A DNA stretch of 64,000 nt from Thermoanaerobacterium sp. CMT5567-10 (GTDB lineage Bacteria; Bacillota; Thermoanaerobacteria; Thermoanaerobacterales; Thermoanaerobacteraceae). The stretch is taken from positions 1,974,501-2,038,500 of the forward strand of contig NZ_CP130558.2 of the NCBI RefSeq assembly GCF_030534315.2. The letters are read 5' to 3'. The stretch's first letter is position 1. Each line of letters starts with the position of its first letter. The notes beneath the pieces were generated by a model. It saw only the letters and a list, made by a program, of their open reading frames with translations, was not told where the DNA came from and did no database searches. Both the position numbers and the translations under genes were made by a program. Below are positions 10,663 through 18,703 of the stretch, piece after piece.

Positions 10663-10761
10663 CTTTCAGAAAAATTCTAAATATGATAAAGTGTATGTAT
10701 GACAAAGAAAGGGGGTTTAAACAACTATTTCTTTATTATATGTATGAAAGGATGACTATAC

Positions 10762-11835
10762 ATGGAAGGTCCACGTACGATAAAATTTAATGAGCTAAAC
10801 AGTGCTATTAATTTGTCTAACAGTGTTTTTAGGATAAATGCTGGTAGAAAGCCTACAATGCATTTAGAGTTTCCGCATCTTTTTAGTAAGGATAATGCAG
10901 GAAATATAATGGCTTTTTTTGATAATAATAACGTTGCCTCAATGATGGCAATGTATTACTATGATATGATTTATTATGGATGCAATTTAAAAATTTCATG
11001 TCTTGGCTCTGTTTGTACAGATCCGGAGTATAGAGGTAATGGTCTTGCGACAAAGCTTCTTAAAGCCTGCGAAGATAAGATGGACAATGATGACATTGAT
11101 ATATGCATAATATCCGGTGGCAGAGGCTTGTATGTAAATAACGGCTATAAGAAGATTGGCAAGGTGTATCACGTGACATTTAATAAAGAATGTGAATTTA
11201 ATGATTCCGGATATGACATCAAAAAAATAGATGATATTAACGAAGATTCCGTTAGAATAATTCATAAAATATATGAAAATGAGCCAATAAGATTTGTAAG
11301 GCCATTGACGCAATTTGAAGATTTATTAAAAGCCGCTTCTTTTTCAAATGTTATAATGGGTGAACAAAGGATATATATTGCATATAAGAATGATATTCCC
11401 GTGTCATATATAATATATTCGAGACTTGATGACAAAAAGGGGCAGATGATTGAGTATGTGGGAAATATAGATGGAGTAATGTCTGCAATATCGTATATAA
11501 TGAAAAATGATGATATTGATAAATTAGAATTTTGGTTTTTTAAAGATGATTTTAGACTTCTCAACATATCTGATGCAAAAGAAGAAAGTCTACCAGGGAC
11601 TGTAAAAATTATCAATAAAGAAAGATTTTTAGAGAAAATGTCTTTATATCTTAAAGAAAATTTAAAAGATGATGATTATAATAATTTCCTAAATCTAGTA
11701 AAAAGTTATAAACAAAATTCCCCAGAATTTACTGAATTGATGTTTTGTGATACAGAAGATGTTAAAGAGAATGAACTTTTAAATAAAGTGCTTCCTCTCA
11801 ATTTTGTTTGGACACACGGGCTTAATTATATATAA
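10762..11835 (+). CDS. GNAT-family N-acetyltransferase, two-domain
   Basis: Acetyl-CoA-binding acetyltransferase, 357 aa. The N-terminal GNAT core carries LGSVCTDPEYRGNGLATKLL, the RGxG-type pyrophosphate loop (RGNGLA), followed by ISGGRGLYVNNGYKKIG. The remaining about 190 residues form a second domain, arranged as in Eis-like GNAT proteins, though I cannot confirm the fold. ATG 10762 follows GAAAGGATG. It lies 99 bases after the second dehydrogenase, in the same direction. It may acetylate an amino sugar or aminoglycoside-like substrate in the pathway; this is only a guess. Confidence 0.8.
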   Translation: MEGPRTIKFNELNSAINLSNSVFRINAGRKPTMHLEFPHLFSKDNAGNIMAFFDNNNVASMMAMYYYDMIYYGCNLKISCLGSVCTDPEYRGNGLATKLLKACEDKMDNDDIDICIISGGRGLYVNNGYKKIGKVYHVTFNKECEFNDSGYDIKKIDDINEDSVRIIHKIYENEPIRFVRPLTQFEDLLKAASFSNVIMGEQRIYIAYKNDIPVSYIIYSRLDDKKGQMIEYVGNIDGVMSAISYIMKNDDIDKLEFWFFKDDFRLLNISDAKEESLPGTVKIINKERFLEKMSLYLKENLKDDDYNNFLNLVKSYKQNSPEFTELMFCDTEDVKENELLNKVLPLNFVWTHGLNYI

Positions 11836-11922
11836 ATTTTGTAAAGTGTCTTCTGAACAAGTAAAAAATCTCCGTTCCGTAAAAATAATAAATGTATTTA
11901 ATAATTTGAAAGGGATGAAATT

Positions 11923-13158
11923 ATGATAACAGGAGCATTAATTGGTGCTGGTAATAGAGGAAAAGATGTATACGGACAATATGCGCTAAATTATCCCGAT
12001 GAGATAAAATTTGTGGCTGTTGCGGAACCAAATGATGATAAAAGAAGAGAATTTGTTACAGAACATGCTATATCAAACGAAATGGCATTCGAGACATGGG
12101 AGGATCTACTAAATAAAGAGAAACTTTGCGATGCAGTTTTTGTGTGTGTACAAGATAGAATGCATTATAAAGCGACTATTGCCGCCCTTGAAAAGGGCTA
12201 TAATGTACTTCTAGAAAAGCCGATGTCCTACAATCTTAAAGAATGCCTTGAGATTACAGAAACAGCTCAAAAGAATAAGAGGATATTGACTGTTGCACAT
12301 GTTTTAAGGTATGCGCCTTTCTTCAAGAAGATAAAGGAAATAATTGATTCAGATGAAATTGGCGATGTTATTCATATTGACCTAAATGAAAATATTGCAT
12401 ATTGGCATTTTGCACATAGTTATGTAAGGGGAAATTGGGCAAATGTTAATACTTCATCACCAATTATACTTGCCAAGAGCTCTCATGATATGGATATACT
12501 GTACTGGCTGATGAATGAAAGACCGAAGAAGATATCATCATTTGGTTCTTTGAAATATTTTAATAAAGAAAATGCTCCCATTGGTTCTGCCGATAGATGC
12601 ATAGACTGCGCGGCGGAATATGACTGCCCATATTCAGCAAAGAAAATATATTTAGGTGAAAATACTGATTGGCCAGTTAGCGTAATATCAACTGACCACT
12701 CAATAGAAGGTAGATTAAAAGCACTTAAAGAGGGACCTTATGGCAGATGTGTATACAGATGTAACAATAATGTCTGTGACCATCAAGTTGTGAACATAGA
12801 ATTTGAAGATGGAAAAACAGCGAGTTTTACATTATCTGCTTTTACACATGACTTGACTAGAGAAGTAAAGATAATGGGGACACTCGGCGATTTAAGTGGA
12901 AACTTGACAGATAACAGGATTGAGATAAATAAATATAATGGGGAAAAAGATGTTATAGTCGTTAAAAGCATGAATGGACGCCATAGTGGTGGTGATACTG
13001 GGCTTATGAAATATTTTATAAAGCAGATAGAAAACAATGATGAAGATGTGCTAACGTCAGCAGAAAATTCCTTAATGGGCCATGTGATGGCATTTGCAGC
13101 TGAAGAGTCGAGGCTTAAACATAAAGTTATTGATATAGACAGATTTATGAAAATGTAA
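11923..13158 (+). CDS. Gfo/Idh/MocA-family oxidoreductase with cysteine-rich insert
   Basis: Third dehydrogenase, 411 aa. It has the nucleotide loop GAGNRGKD, the lysine motif LEKPMSYN and the SSHDMDILYWLM helix. A cysteine-rich insert lies around residues 225-290, with CIDCAAEYDCPY and later CVYRCNNNVCDH. This is typical of a longer subfamily of these enzymes and could bind a metal (inference). It is the last gene of the operon: a terminator hairpin overlaps its stop codon, and a group II intron remnant follows directly. Confidence 0.9.
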   Translation: MITGALIGAGNRGKDVYGQYALNYPDEIKFVAVAEPNDDKRREFVTEHAISNEMAFETWEDLLNKEKLCDAVFVCVQDRMHYKATIAALEKGYNVLLEKPMSYNLKECLEITETAQKNKRILTVAHVLRYAPFFKKIKEIIDSDEIGDVIHIDLNENIAYWHFAHSYVRGNWANVNTSSPIILAKSSHDMDILYWLMNERPKKISSFGSLKYFNKENAPIGSADRCIDCAAEYDCPYSAKKIYLGENTDWPVSVISTDHSIEGRLKALKEGPYGRCVYRCNNNVCDHQVVNIEFEDGKTASFTLSAFTHDLTREVKIMGTLGDLSGNLTDNRIEINKYNGEKDVIVVKSMNGRHSGGDTGLMKYFIKQIENNDEDVLTSAENSLMGHVMAFAAEESRLKHKVIDIDRFMKM

Positions 13159-13187
13159 AAAGCTATGGTTATATACCATGGCTTTTT
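13157..13187 (+). terminator. Terminator of the ROK sugar operon
   Basis: Arms AAAAAGCTATGGT and ACCATGGCTTTTT pair with one wobble around TATAT, ending in a T-run. It overlaps the TAA of the last dehydrogenase. The group II intron 5' end begins 4 bases beyond it. Confidence 0.85.
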
Positions 13188-13472
13188 CATGTACGCCCGG
13201 CATTGGCGATAGCTAGGCGGTGAAAGTCCGTTGTGAGCTTGGTAGTGTGAACCACTAGCCAAAAGCAAGGGTGTCCATCGTGAGGTGGAATCTGAAGGAA
13301 GCGACAGGCAAAATCTCGGTCTGATGAACAAAAACCAGATAAGAGGCTGAATCGGGGCAGACGAGTTTGCTTAACAAAACGAAGTCCAACACTACCCGAA
13401 TCTCATACAGTAAATCTGGCAGATATATGAGAGGAAAGTTATCGTCCTTACTCGGGGAGGTCTCAAGGATAA

Positions 13473-13715
13473 ATATGGCACAAGAAAATCCGGTATTAAA
13501 GCATGTGTTTTATGACATACAGGACAAATAACTCTTGCTATGGTAATATCTACGCAATTATTATCGATAAAGACACCCCTGCAGTAATAACAATGCCTGT
13601 GCAATTTACCGTCGTAAGTGCAGTTAGGACATCCAGATGATGTATCTATGTACAAATATGATTCATTTTCGATATATTCATGTATATTTTTAACTGGAAA
13701 GGTTATAATTATCAT
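13473..13715 (-). pseudogene. DUF6431-like zinc-ribbon protein, N-terminal fragment
   Basis: The minus-strand frame from ATG at 13715 reads a protein with Cys pairs (CPNC, CYYCRG, CPVC) and ends HALIPDFLVPY at 13473. This resembles DUF6431, a family seen with transposases. Beyond 13473 the frame runs into the antisense of the intron 5' domain (stop near 13392), so it is a chimera and truncated. Family assignment is from memory. Confidence 0.45.
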
Positions 13716-13730
13716 TATGATACCTTTCTT

Positions 13731-13768
13731 GGGGCGGTAATTAATTTTACCGCCCCATTATTTTTTTG
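13731..13768 (+). terminator. Terminator hairpin inside the gutted intron
   Basis: A 10-bp perfect stem GGGGCGGTAA / TTACCGCCCC with loop TTAATT is followed by ATTATTTTTTTG. It reads as a rho-independent terminator on the plus strand and lies just upstream of the minus-strand DUF6431 fragment. Confidence 0.75.
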
Positions 13769-13914
13769 CTATAATTGTAGGCAAGATTAACCAATCTTAT
13801 ACATGAATATGAAAATTAATTAGTTTTACATAATGGATAAGGTTAAATTATTTTTCTTTTTATCTCACTGTTTATATTGAAATAATTTGCTGTATAACAA
13901 ATAATAACAGGATA

Positions 13915-14205
13915 GTCAACTACTTTGGATTAGCAGATGCAAAAAGAACAATGAAAACCCTTGACGAATGGATAAGGCGAAGACTAATGGCATGTATATG
14001 GAAGCAATGTAAGAAGATAAAAACAAAGTACAACAATCTGATAAATTAAGAGTAGAAAAACAAAAAGCCTGGGAATACGTCAATACGAGGAAAGGCTATT
14101 GGAGAATAATCTAATAGCCCAATACTCAATATGACTCTTACAAATAAATACCTCGAAGGCATAGGTTATAAAAGTTTATCAAAAAGATATCTTATTGAAC
14201 ATTAA
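13915..14205 (+). pseudogene. ltrA: Group II intron reverse transcriptase/maturase, C-terminal remnant
   Basis: Consecutive frames give the maturase X-domain end: YFGLADAKRTMKTLDEWIRR, CIWKQCKKIKTKY, then after a shift KQKAWEYVNTRKGYW, and after another NSPILNMTLTNKYLEGIGYK up to a TAA at 14203-14205. The reverse transcriptase fingers, palm and YADD motif are gone. At least two frameshifts make it non-functional. Confidence 0.8.
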
Positions 14206-14310
14206 ATCTTAATGAACTTCAGTATACCGAACGGTATGTACGGTGGTATGCGAGGACGCTGAATAAAATAATTATTCAGCTCCTACTCGTTTACTGCAAT
14301 TATAGTTTCA

Positions 14311-14339
14311 TTGTATTATAGTTCACTATGCTATATAAT
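14311..14339 (+). promoter_or_regulatory. Promoter for the MFS transporter gene
   Basis: TTGTAT (14311-14316), a 17-base spacer and TATAAT (14334-14339) form a good sigma-A promoter about 30 bases ahead of the MFS start codon. It lies immediately after the intron 3' end. Confidence 0.6.
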
Positions 14340-14369
14340 TATATAAGCATATTGATAAGGGAGGAAAAA

Positions 14370-15515
14370 ATGCAGATATTCATTGTCGCTCTAAATTATT
14401 TTTTGATGTTCTTTATAGGTCTTGTTGACAACATAAAAGGCCCTGTAATAGCGCCGATAAAATCTTTCTACCACATTGATTACACTTATATAGGTCTTTT
14501 GCTATTTATCGGAAGCCTCGGCTTTATCATAGCTTCTTTTATTGGCGGAATAATAGTAAATAGGTACGGCAGTAAGGCAGCTTTATCGGGAGGCCTCATT
14601 TTTATCATATTAGGTATACTTGGGTACTTTGTGTCGCCGTTTTTCTTCGTTTTTGCAGTCTTTTTCTTCATTATGAATTTTGGTTTAGGGATGTTGGAGA
14701 TAGGCATTAATGCCACTGCCGCGGTAACGTTTGTTGTAAATCAGGCGATAATGATGAACCTTTTACATTTCTTTTATGGAGCTGGCGCCACGATATCACC
14801 AAACGCAGTAGGAAGGCTTATTGAGATGAGATATCCTTGGCAAAATATATATCTTTTAGGCGGAATGATAACTGCAGCAATGTTGGTTGTGGTGCTTTTA
14901 ACGAGATTTCCTGGTGCCGCAAGGTATTTAAACAGAGATAAAGTTAGGTTTATAGATGTTTTAAAAGATAAGTATGTTATTTTGTTTTCAATTATGTTGG
15001 GGTTTTACATTTCATCTGAGGTTGGCATAGGAAACTGGGCTGTCACTTATCTTAAAGGAGCTTACGGCATGAACAGCGTAAAAAGCTCTATGTACTTATC
15101 TCTATTCTTTGCTGCGTTTACGATAGGCAGGCTTTTAGGCGGATTTGTGGTGGAAAGGATAGGTTATGTGAAAAGTATTTTCATATTTGCTTCATTGGCA
15201 GCTTCTTCTGTCGCTTTAAGTATGGCGAATCAAAATTTGTCTATTTTACTGTCGATTGCGGGCTTATTCTACTCCATAATATATCCCACAACAATGGCAT
15301 TAGCTATGAAGAGCTTCAAAGAAAATACAGGCGTTATCATAAGCGTCATAGTTACTGTAAGCTCATCTATAAACATGGTAGCCAATTTTATAATAGGAAA
15401 ACTAAGCGATATATTCGGTGTCTTTATAGGTTTTTCTTTTATCGTTATCTTCATGGTGCTTGTAATTGTAATGCTGAAGGTATTGTCGTCATCTTTAAAG
15501 TCGTATTCGCAATAA
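14370..15515 (+). CDS. MFS transporter
   Basis: Major facilitator superfamily permease, 381 aa with about 12 hydrophobic helices. It resembles the sugar/FucP-like branch (early LVDNIKGPV, NRYGSKAAL between helices 2 and 3, ERIGYVKSI in the second half). ATG 14370 is preceded by GGGAGG; the longer open frame from 14328 overlaps the promoter and lacks a Shine-Dalgarno. It stands alone between the intron and a bidirectional terminator. The substrate cannot be told. Confidence 0.85.
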   Translation: MQIFIVALNYFLMFFIGLVDNIKGPVIAPIKSFYHIDYTYIGLLLFIGSLGFIIASFIGGIIVNRYGSKAALSGGLIFIILGILGYFVSPFFFVFAVFFFIMNFGLGMLEIGINATAAVTFVVNQAIMMNLLHFFYGAGATISPNAVGRLIEMRYPWQNIYLLGGMITAAMLVVVLLTRFPGAARYLNRDKVRFIDVLKDKYVILFSIMLGFYISSEVGIGNWAVTYLKGAYGMNSVKSSMYLSLFFAAFTIGRLLGGFVVERIGYVKSIFIFASLAASSVALSMANQNLSILLSIAGLFYSIIYPTTMALAMKSFKENTGVIISVIVTVSSSINMVANFIIGKLSDIFGVFIGFSFIVIFMVLVIVMLKVLSSSLKSYSQ

Positions 15516-15539
15516 AAAACTCCCGTATTTGGGAGTTTT
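15516..15539. terminator. Bidirectional terminator between MFS and nikO
   Basis: AAAACTCCC, loop GTATTT, GGGAGTTTT: a 9-bp perfect stem with A/T runs on both sides. It can serve the MFS gene and the converging nickel-transport operon. Confidence 0.85.
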
Positions 15540-15543
15540 GACT

Positions 15544-16272
15544 TTATATTAAGTTTACACTTTCAAGAAGCTTGACATTATCAAGTATTTTGTCAGGAGT
15601 TCCTACAGTTTCAATTGTGTGAGATTCATTTATTATGACTATTCTATCAGCAAGGCTTCTTGCCAAGTCCAAGTCATGTGTTGATATTACCAGTGTCTTG
15701 CCTTTATTGCTTAAATTGCTTAACTCATTAATAAGCCACTTCCTAGATCTTGGGTCAAGTCCATTTGTAGGCTCATCTAAAAGCAAGACATCCGGATTTG
15801 TAACCATTATTGATGCTAATGCTACCTTCTTTTTTTCGCCGCCGCTAAGTCTATGGGGAGGTCTGTCCCGCAATTTTTCAAGTCCAAATGATTCCAATGT
15901 TTTGTCTACCATTGATTTTACGTCTTTTATCTCTAGTCCCATTTGAAGCGGTGCAAATGCGACTTCATCAAATACGCTTGTATTAAAAAGCTGAACATCA
16001 GAGTCTTGAAACAGATAGCCAACTTTTCTTCTAAATTCGTATTCCTCATCATTTTTCATGTTTAATATTGATCTGCCAAAAGCTTGGATGTGGCCACTAT
16101 CAGGTTTCATAAGGCCATCCATCAATTTTAAAAGTGTAGACTTTCCTGAACCATTTGCACCTAAAATGATGAGCTTTTCCCCTTTATTTACGTTAAAACT
16201 TATATCAATAAGTGCAGGTATTGACTTTATATACGAGTAAGAGACGTTCTTAAGTTCGAATATTATATCCAA
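15544..16272 (-). CDS. nikO: ECF-type nickel/cobalt transporter ATPase NikO/CbiO
   Basis: ATP-hydrolysing subunit of the nickel importer. Walker A GANGSGKST, Q-loop FQDSD, signature LSGGEKKKVAL, Walker B DVLLLDEPTNGLD and switch His in STHDLDLA are all present. 242 aa. Read on the minus strand, the start is TTG (16272), 6-7 bases behind AAAGGAGG, and overlaps the end of nikQ. It is the last gene of the operon. Confidence 0.92.
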   Translation of the reverse strand: MDIIFELKNVSYSYIKSIPALIDISFNVNKGEKLIILGANGSGKSTLLKLMDGLMKPDSGHIQAFGRSILNMKNDEEYEFRRKVGYLFQDSDVQLFNTSVFDEVAFAPLQMGLEIKDVKSMVDKTLESFGLEKLRDRPPHRLSGGEKKKVALASIMVTNPDVLLLDEPTNGLDPRSRKWLINELSNLSNKGKTLVISTHDLDLARSLADRIVIINESHTIETVGTPDKILDNVKLLESVNLI

Positions 16273-17093
16273 AGTTTTCCTCCTTTTACAAGAAAAGTTG
16301 CCGTGAAAAATGATATGTTGAACAATATCCAGACTACGTCAAAAATGTCGAATTTGAAGTTGCTTATTGTCTTGTATTCGCCTTTGTATCCGCGAGAAAT
16401 CATGGCACTGTAGACTTCGCTGCTTAGATGTTCAGATCTTATTAAGAGATTTCCCATTGACGACGCCACAAATTTTCTCTCGCTTTTGCCTTTAGACTTT
16501 CCTACATTTCTGCTTTTTCTAGCCAGAAACATATTTGATGCTACATCAAGAAACAGCGTTATATACCTTAGTGATATATCAAGTGTAGCGGAAAATACCT
16601 TTGGAAGCTTAAAATATCTTAGGGCTTTCAATATTTCGATCCATTTTGTAGATAAAGTTAAGATGTATATAAAAGACAGCGAAATAAAAGAGCGCATAAT
16701 GAAAATCAATGCGCTTAAAGTACCACCCCTTGTGATGTAGAGACTTCCGGTTATATAAATAAGCGGTTTGCCAGGCCTTACTACGTTAAACAATGAAGGG
16801 ATTAGGACAATGCCTGTAAATACTATAGACACTGCTGAAATCCTTGCTATGTAAGATTTCATAGGAATCTTTGAAAGCACAGCTAGTATAAGTGAGTACA
16901 CCAGCATTACTTCCATATAGTACAATGAGTTGCCTAAATTGGCTATTACTATTAGGAGCATGATAGAAAGAAGTCTGACTCTTGGGTCAAGTGACTGCAT
17001 CAACCCTTTTTTGTTTGCAATTTCATCTGATTCAAACATATCTTGAAATGTACTTTGTATACCTAAAACTGTCTTCTCAATAAAATTACTCAT
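16263..17093 (-). CDS. nikQ: ECF-type transporter membrane subunit NikQ/CbiQ (T component)
   Basis: Transmembrane coupling subunit with 5-6 helices. It has the family's coupling-helix region (TLDISLRYITLFLDVASNMFLARKSR) and a later RGYKGEY motif. The open frame reaches 17114, but ATG 17093 follows AGAGGAG directly, giving 276 aa, the usual length; the start overlaps the end of nikN. It couples the NikO ATPase to NikM/NikN. Confidence 0.88.
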   Translation of the reverse strand: MSNFIEKTVLGIQSTFQDMFESDEIANKKGLMQSLDPRVRLLSIMLLIVIANLGNSLYYMEVMLVYSLILAVLSKIPMKSYIARISAVSIVFTGIVLIPSLFNVVRPGKPLIYITGSLYITRGGTLSALIFIMRSFISLSFIYILTLSTKWIEILKALRYFKLPKVFSATLDISLRYITLFLDVASNMFLARKSRNVGKSKGKSERKFVASSMGNLLIRSEHLSSEVYSAMISRGYKGEYKTISNFKFDIFDVVWILFNISFFTATFLVKGGKLWI

Positions 17094-17403
17094 TTTTCTC
17101 CTCTGGTTTACCAATTATTTTGCTAAGTATAAAGAATACTAAAGCAATTACGGCTATTCCTACGACAGCCGAAAATATATACCCTATTGATAATTGAAGG
17201 AAGTTCTTATCAAAGCCTGGTATGCTGTAATCAGGAAATAAAGCCTTTATTGTATCTGAGAAATGCTTCATTCCGCTTGGTATATATCCTACCATGCTTT
17301 TTATCTCGTCTAAGCCCCATTCGCCCCATGCAGATCCAGGTGCCAAAAGTCCTATTGGTGTAAGCAGTATCAAAACTATTGCAGCTATCAAAAATTTTTT
17401 CAC
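17086..17403 (-). CDS. nikN: PDGLE/NikN-type small subunit of nickel transporter
   Basis: 105-aa protein with two membrane helices (4-22 and about 70-95). The extracytoplasmic loop contains APGSAWGEWG, matching the PDGLE/CbiN-type accessory domain that assists NikM in metal uptake. It overlaps nikM by 4 bases, so it is translationally coupled. Confidence 0.8.
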   Translation of the reverse strand: MKKFLIAAIVLILLTPIGLLAPGSAWGEWGLDEIKSMVGYIPSGMKHFSDTIKALFPDYSIPGFDKNFLQLSIGYIFSAVVGIAVIALVFFILSKIIGKPEEKNE

Positions 17404-18092
17404 TTAGCTTCACCTCTTAATCTGTAAGAGAATTTGTAAAGTATGTTGTCTTCACCGGCTCTCATTAAGTAGTACACTACAAGTCCAGTTATAACTGCTT
17501 CTACTAATCCTGCCACTGTTAGATGCGCTATCATCATAGCAGGTATCGATTGACTGAGCCCGTAGGGAAAGTACAAGGCACGGCCGTCTGCTGCATGTAA
17601 TAGCACAGGTTGCAGACCTAATTCTATTGCAGTTGCAAGTGCTGCTGCATTTATGCCTATGTATGCACCGACAGCAGATGATATGACTTTTCCAACCTTT
17701 AGCTTTTGAAGCAGCGCGTATACACCGTATCCTGCGAAAGGCGCTAAAAAAGCCATGTTGAAACTGTTTGCTCCAAGAGCTAGAATTCCTCCATCGCCAA
17801 AAAACAGCGACTGTATTAAAAGGGCAATCGTCAGTGAAATGGTGGCGCCCCATGGACCTAAAGCAATGGCTAAAAGCGTTGCACCTACTGCGTGTGCTGT
17901 TGTGCCACCAGGTATTGGCACGTTAAACATCATTATTGTAAAAGCAAAGGCTGAGCCTATTGCCATTGTAGGGACATCTTTTTTGTCAAAAGTTTTATTT
18001 ACTTTCTTCGTTGCCACAGCTAGTACAGGCACCATTGCAGCACCCATTACAGCACATGTGGAAGGACTTAAATATCCATCTGGTATATGCAT
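17400..18092 (-). CDS. nikM: Nickel/cobalt-binding substrate component NikM/CbiM
   Basis: Substrate-capture component of an ECF importer. The N-terminus MHIPDGYLSP carries the conserved His2 that, with the free amino terminus, chelates the metal. A hydrophobic 230-aa protein with about seven helices, including GTTAHAVGA with a further conserved His. Start ATG 18092 follows AAGGAGGAG. Adjacent NikR points to nickel rather than cobalt. Confidence 0.92.
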   Translation of the reverse strand: MHIPDGYLSPSTCAVMGAAMVPVLAVATKKVNKTFDKKDVPTMAIGSAFAFTIMMFNVPIPGGTTAHAVGATLLAIALGPWGATISLTIALLIQSLFFGDGGILALGANSFNMAFLAPFAGYGVYALLQKLKVGKVISSAVGAYIGINAAALATAIELGLQPVLLHAADGRALYFPYGLSQSIPAMMIAHLTVAGLVEAVITGLVVYYLMRAGEDNILYKFSYRLRGEAK

Positions 18093-18104
18093 AAAAACTC
18101 CTCC

Positions 18105-18530
18105 TTATAAGTTTTTGCCTGTCGTCGTCATGACAAGCTTTCCATGCTTTACGCCTTTTGTGCTTATTATCTTGTCTGCTATAGCTGATATAATCTTTGA
18201 AGTGCCTTTTACAACCATTACTTCAAGGCAGTTGTGCTCATCAAGGTGGACGTGCATGCTGGATATTATGTTTTCATGGTGTCTATGCTGTATGTCAACA
18301 AGTTTATCGCTTATCTCCCTTACTTCATGGTTGTAAACATACGTAACTGTGCCAATTGATTCGGCCTCATCTGACTTGCACTGGTTTTCGACTATGTAAT
18401 TCCTTATCAAATCTCTTATAGCTTCAGACCTGTTTTTGTAGTTTTTTGATTCGAGCAATTTATCAAACTGTGAAAGCAGACTTGCTTCCATTGAGACTCC
18501 GAAGCGGGTGATTTCTTCCAGACAAATCAT
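18105..18530 (-). CDS. nikR: Nickel-responsive regulator NikR
   Basis: Ribbon-helix-helix repressor that binds DNA when loaded with nickel. The N-terminal RHH is [20 protein letters not shown], followed by [14 protein letters not shown]. The C-terminal ACT-like domain carries the metal ligands: HRHHE, then [13 protein letters not shown], giving the His, HxH and Cys ligands. ATG 18530 directly abuts the AAGGAG Shine-Dalgarno, so the in-frame CTG at 18521 (spacing 9) is a serious alternative; the upstream frame to 18584 has no support. It lies 12 bases before nikM. Confidence 0.9.
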   Translation of the reverse strand: MICLEEITRFGVSMEASLLSQFDKLLESKNYKNRSEAIRDLIRNYIVENQCKSDEAESIGTVTYVYNHEVREISDKLVDIQHRHHENIISSMHVHLDEHNCLEVMVVKGTSKIISAIADKIISTKGVKHGKLVMTTTGKNL

Positions 18531-18555
18531 CTCCTTGTGTGTTACTTTTATAAAA

Positions 18556-18590
18556 ATAATAGCACTAAATTGATTGATAATCAATAGTGC
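18556..18590 (-). promoter_or_regulatory. nikR-nikMNQO promoter with overlapping NikR-like operator
   Basis: On the minus strand TTGATT (18584-18579), 17 bases, then TATTAT (18561-18556) form the promoter. Within it GCACTA (18562-18567) and TAGTGC (18585-18590) form an inverted repeat with a 17-base gap, and the inner ATTGAT/ATCAAT also pairs. The geometry resembles known NikR operators (6-bp half-sites about 16 apart). Nickel-loaded NikR bound here would block RNA polymerase. Confidence 0.7.
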
Positions 18591-18703
18591 AATAAAAATT
18601 CAGAATACTGTATCAATTTAAATTATTGAAATTTGTTGTGCTGTAATATATGATATAGAAAAGAGGATTTTATCAGTTTTGTATTGATGAAAAGGAGGAG
18701 AAG

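Larger units (their letters stand above)
13191..14291 (+). mobile_element. Gutted group II intron
   Basis: The 5' ribozyme part (13191-13472) begins GTACGCCCGG. It carries blocks typical of bacterial group II introns, such as GGTGAAAGTCC, GCAAGGGTGTCC, GGAATCTGAAGGAAGC, CAAAACGAAGTCC and GGGGAGGTCT. The 3' part (about 14207-14291) holds domains V/VI, including TACCGAACGGTATGTACGG and a terminal hairpin ending TCCTACTCG. Between them the maturase is reduced to a frameshifted C-terminal piece, and unrelated DNA (a DUF6431 fragment on the other strand plus a terminator) fills the gap. It sits 4 bases behind a rho-independent terminator, the insertion preference known for group IIC introns. Splicing is doubtful and mobility lost. 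Confidence 0.85.

Noticed and set aside
12783-13331. 182-codon minus-strand frame over the third dehydrogenase and intron
   Set aside because: Antisense to a well-supported gene and running into intron RNA; a shadow frame.
17755-18336. 193-codon plus-strand frame across nikM and nikR
   Set aside because: Antisense to two clear genes; low-complexity translation.
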